Assembly (NCBI GenBank): GCA_011371515.1
Contig: DRQE01000183.1
Coordinates: 1 to 5,800, forward strand
DNA: 5,800 bases
Source of the DNA: Deltaproteobacteria bacterium
Lineage (GTDB): Bacteria > Desulfobacterota > GWC2-55-46 > DRQE01
Direction: 5' to 3'
The position numbers and the translations under genes are program-made. The notes under the pieces are model-generated. The model was not told where the DNA came from. It searched no databases and was given only the letters and a program-made list of their open reading frames with translations. Positions 5,233 through 5,800 of this stretch are shown piece by piece (position 1 is the first letter of the stretch; each line of letters begins with the position of its first letter).

Positions 5233-5800
5233 GCTCCCTCTCGACCCTTTCTCTGAGTTCTTCAGCCCCCCTGCCCAAGGGATTAACCTCAAAGTATGCC
5301 CTGTAGAATAGAGCCTTTGCCTTCTCTGTTGAGCCGTATTGAGCCATGTCCCTTGCAAAGCGTGCAAGGTCTTTCAGCATGTAGCCCTCTGGAAGGGGGC
5401 TTTTCAGAAGGCTTGCCTCTATGTCTATAAAGTAGAGCTTCTCTCTGCCAAGCACTATGTTGGGCCACTTTAGATCTCCGTGAAACCAGCCCTTACTGTG
5501 CATCATCGCCACCTCACTGCCCACACGGGCTATTATTTCAGCCTCCCTATCTCTGTGTGCCTTTACGAAGAAGTAAAGGTTGAGCCCATCTTCTATAAAC
5601 TCCTGCACTATGTAAGAGCGCTTGAGAACCCCCAGCCTTCGTTCTTCCATGAAGGCAACGGTTCTGGGCACACTCAACCCGATAGATTCAGCCGCAAGGC
5701 TATTGTGCCAGACCCTTCTGGCACGAGAGCTTCTAAAGATATTCTTTACCGTGTGCACAGGAGTTCTGTTCGTATAACGCTTTACAAAAAGCCTCTTTCC
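5213..5800 (-). CDS. LPS/Kdo kinase-like protein, 5' end outside window
   Basis: 195 codons are visible to TAA at 5215-5213. The frame has no stop up to the window edge: before the GTG at 5758 it continues as KRLFVKRYTNRTP, which contains the expected kinase ATP-binding lysine in 'FVKRY'. The GTG is therefore internal and the gene is partial. Other kinase features are 'LAAESIGL' (possible alpha-C Glu), a hinge-like 'YIVQEFIEDGLNL', the catalytic loop 'HGDLKWPNIVL' (Asp at 5476-5474) and 'FIDIEAS' in place of DFG, then 'LKDLARFARDM'. 'HGDLKW.N' is common in the lipopolysaccharide kinase/InaA-like branch of the protein-kinase-like superfamily. It is distinct in sequence from the kinase that follows, so not a recent duplicate. 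The substrate is likely a glycan or lipid-linked sugar, given rfaE1 and the WaaP-like gene next to it. It overlaps the next gene by 20 nt. Confidence 0.82.
   Translation of the reverse strand, partial: GKRLFVKRYTNRTPVHTVKNIFRSSRARRVWHNSLAAESIGLSVPRTVAFMEERRLGVLKRSYIVQEFIEDGLNLYFFVKAHRDREAEIIARVGSEVAMMHSKGWFHGDLKWPNIVLGREKLYFIDIEASLLKSPLPEGYMLKDLARFARDMAQYGSTEKAKALFYRAYFEVNPLGRGAEELRERVERERGFRKA

Noticed and set aside
5233..5367. N-terminal extension of the WaaP-like kinase back to an ATG at 5367
   Set aside because: These 45 codons lie entirely within the coding sequence of the upstream kinase and show no family similarity. Family-like sequence begins at about the GTG at 5232.
5756..5758. 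GTG as the start of the first kinase gene
   Set aside because: The frame stays open to the window edge and the upstream residues include FVKRY, the expected kinase ATP-binding lysine strand, so this GTG is an internal Val codon.

Overview
The window looks like ordinary chromosome of a Gram-negative, LPS-making bacterium. It carries a heptose-phosphate kinase, two LPS-core-type kinases and a lipoprotein. A standalone RfaE1, a DUF4416 protein, a yicC-gmk-rpoZ block and heavy use of AGG/AGA and ATA codons would fit Nitrospirota (Thermodesulfovibrio-like) or a deep-branching Desulfobacterota lineage. This assignment is inference from family distribution as I know it; no marker here fixes the taxon.

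Layout, + strand (1-667): the C-terminal tail of a class III PLP aminotransferase ends at 179. A good sigma70-type promoter (TTGATA-17-TATACT) follows at once and drives a small lipoprotein gene (221-667). Its predicted transcription start falls almost on the ATG, so the mRNA may be leaderless. This gene converges with the minus-strand genes, leaving 15 bases between the stop codons and no convincing terminator.

Layout, - strand (5800 down to 683), in transcription order: a partial LPS-type kinase running off the window edge, a second WaaP/Kdo-kinase-family protein overlapping it by 20 nt, rfaE1 (heptose-7-phosphate kinase), a DUF4416 protein, yicC (endoribonuclease family), gmk (guanylate kinase), rpoZ (RNA polymerase omega) and a DUF302 protein. 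All are packed with gaps of 11 nt or less or with overlaps, except the 53-nt gap before rfaE1. That gap, plus the 3' end of the preceding gene, holds an extended -10 promoter (TTGCCT-17-TATAAA). Downstream genes have clear Shine-Dalgarno sequences embedded in the ends of the preceding genes.

Functionally, the kinases and RfaE1 point to building and phosphorylating the heptose-containing inner core of LPS. The yicC-gmk-rpoZ part is a housekeeping block for RNA turnover, GDP synthesis and RNA polymerase assembly. The least understood members are DUF4416, translationally coupled to yicC, and DUF302, translationally linked to rpoZ. I do not see a clear, previously undescribed defence or mobile system. 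No mobile element, CRISPR array, tRNA or rRNA was recognised.
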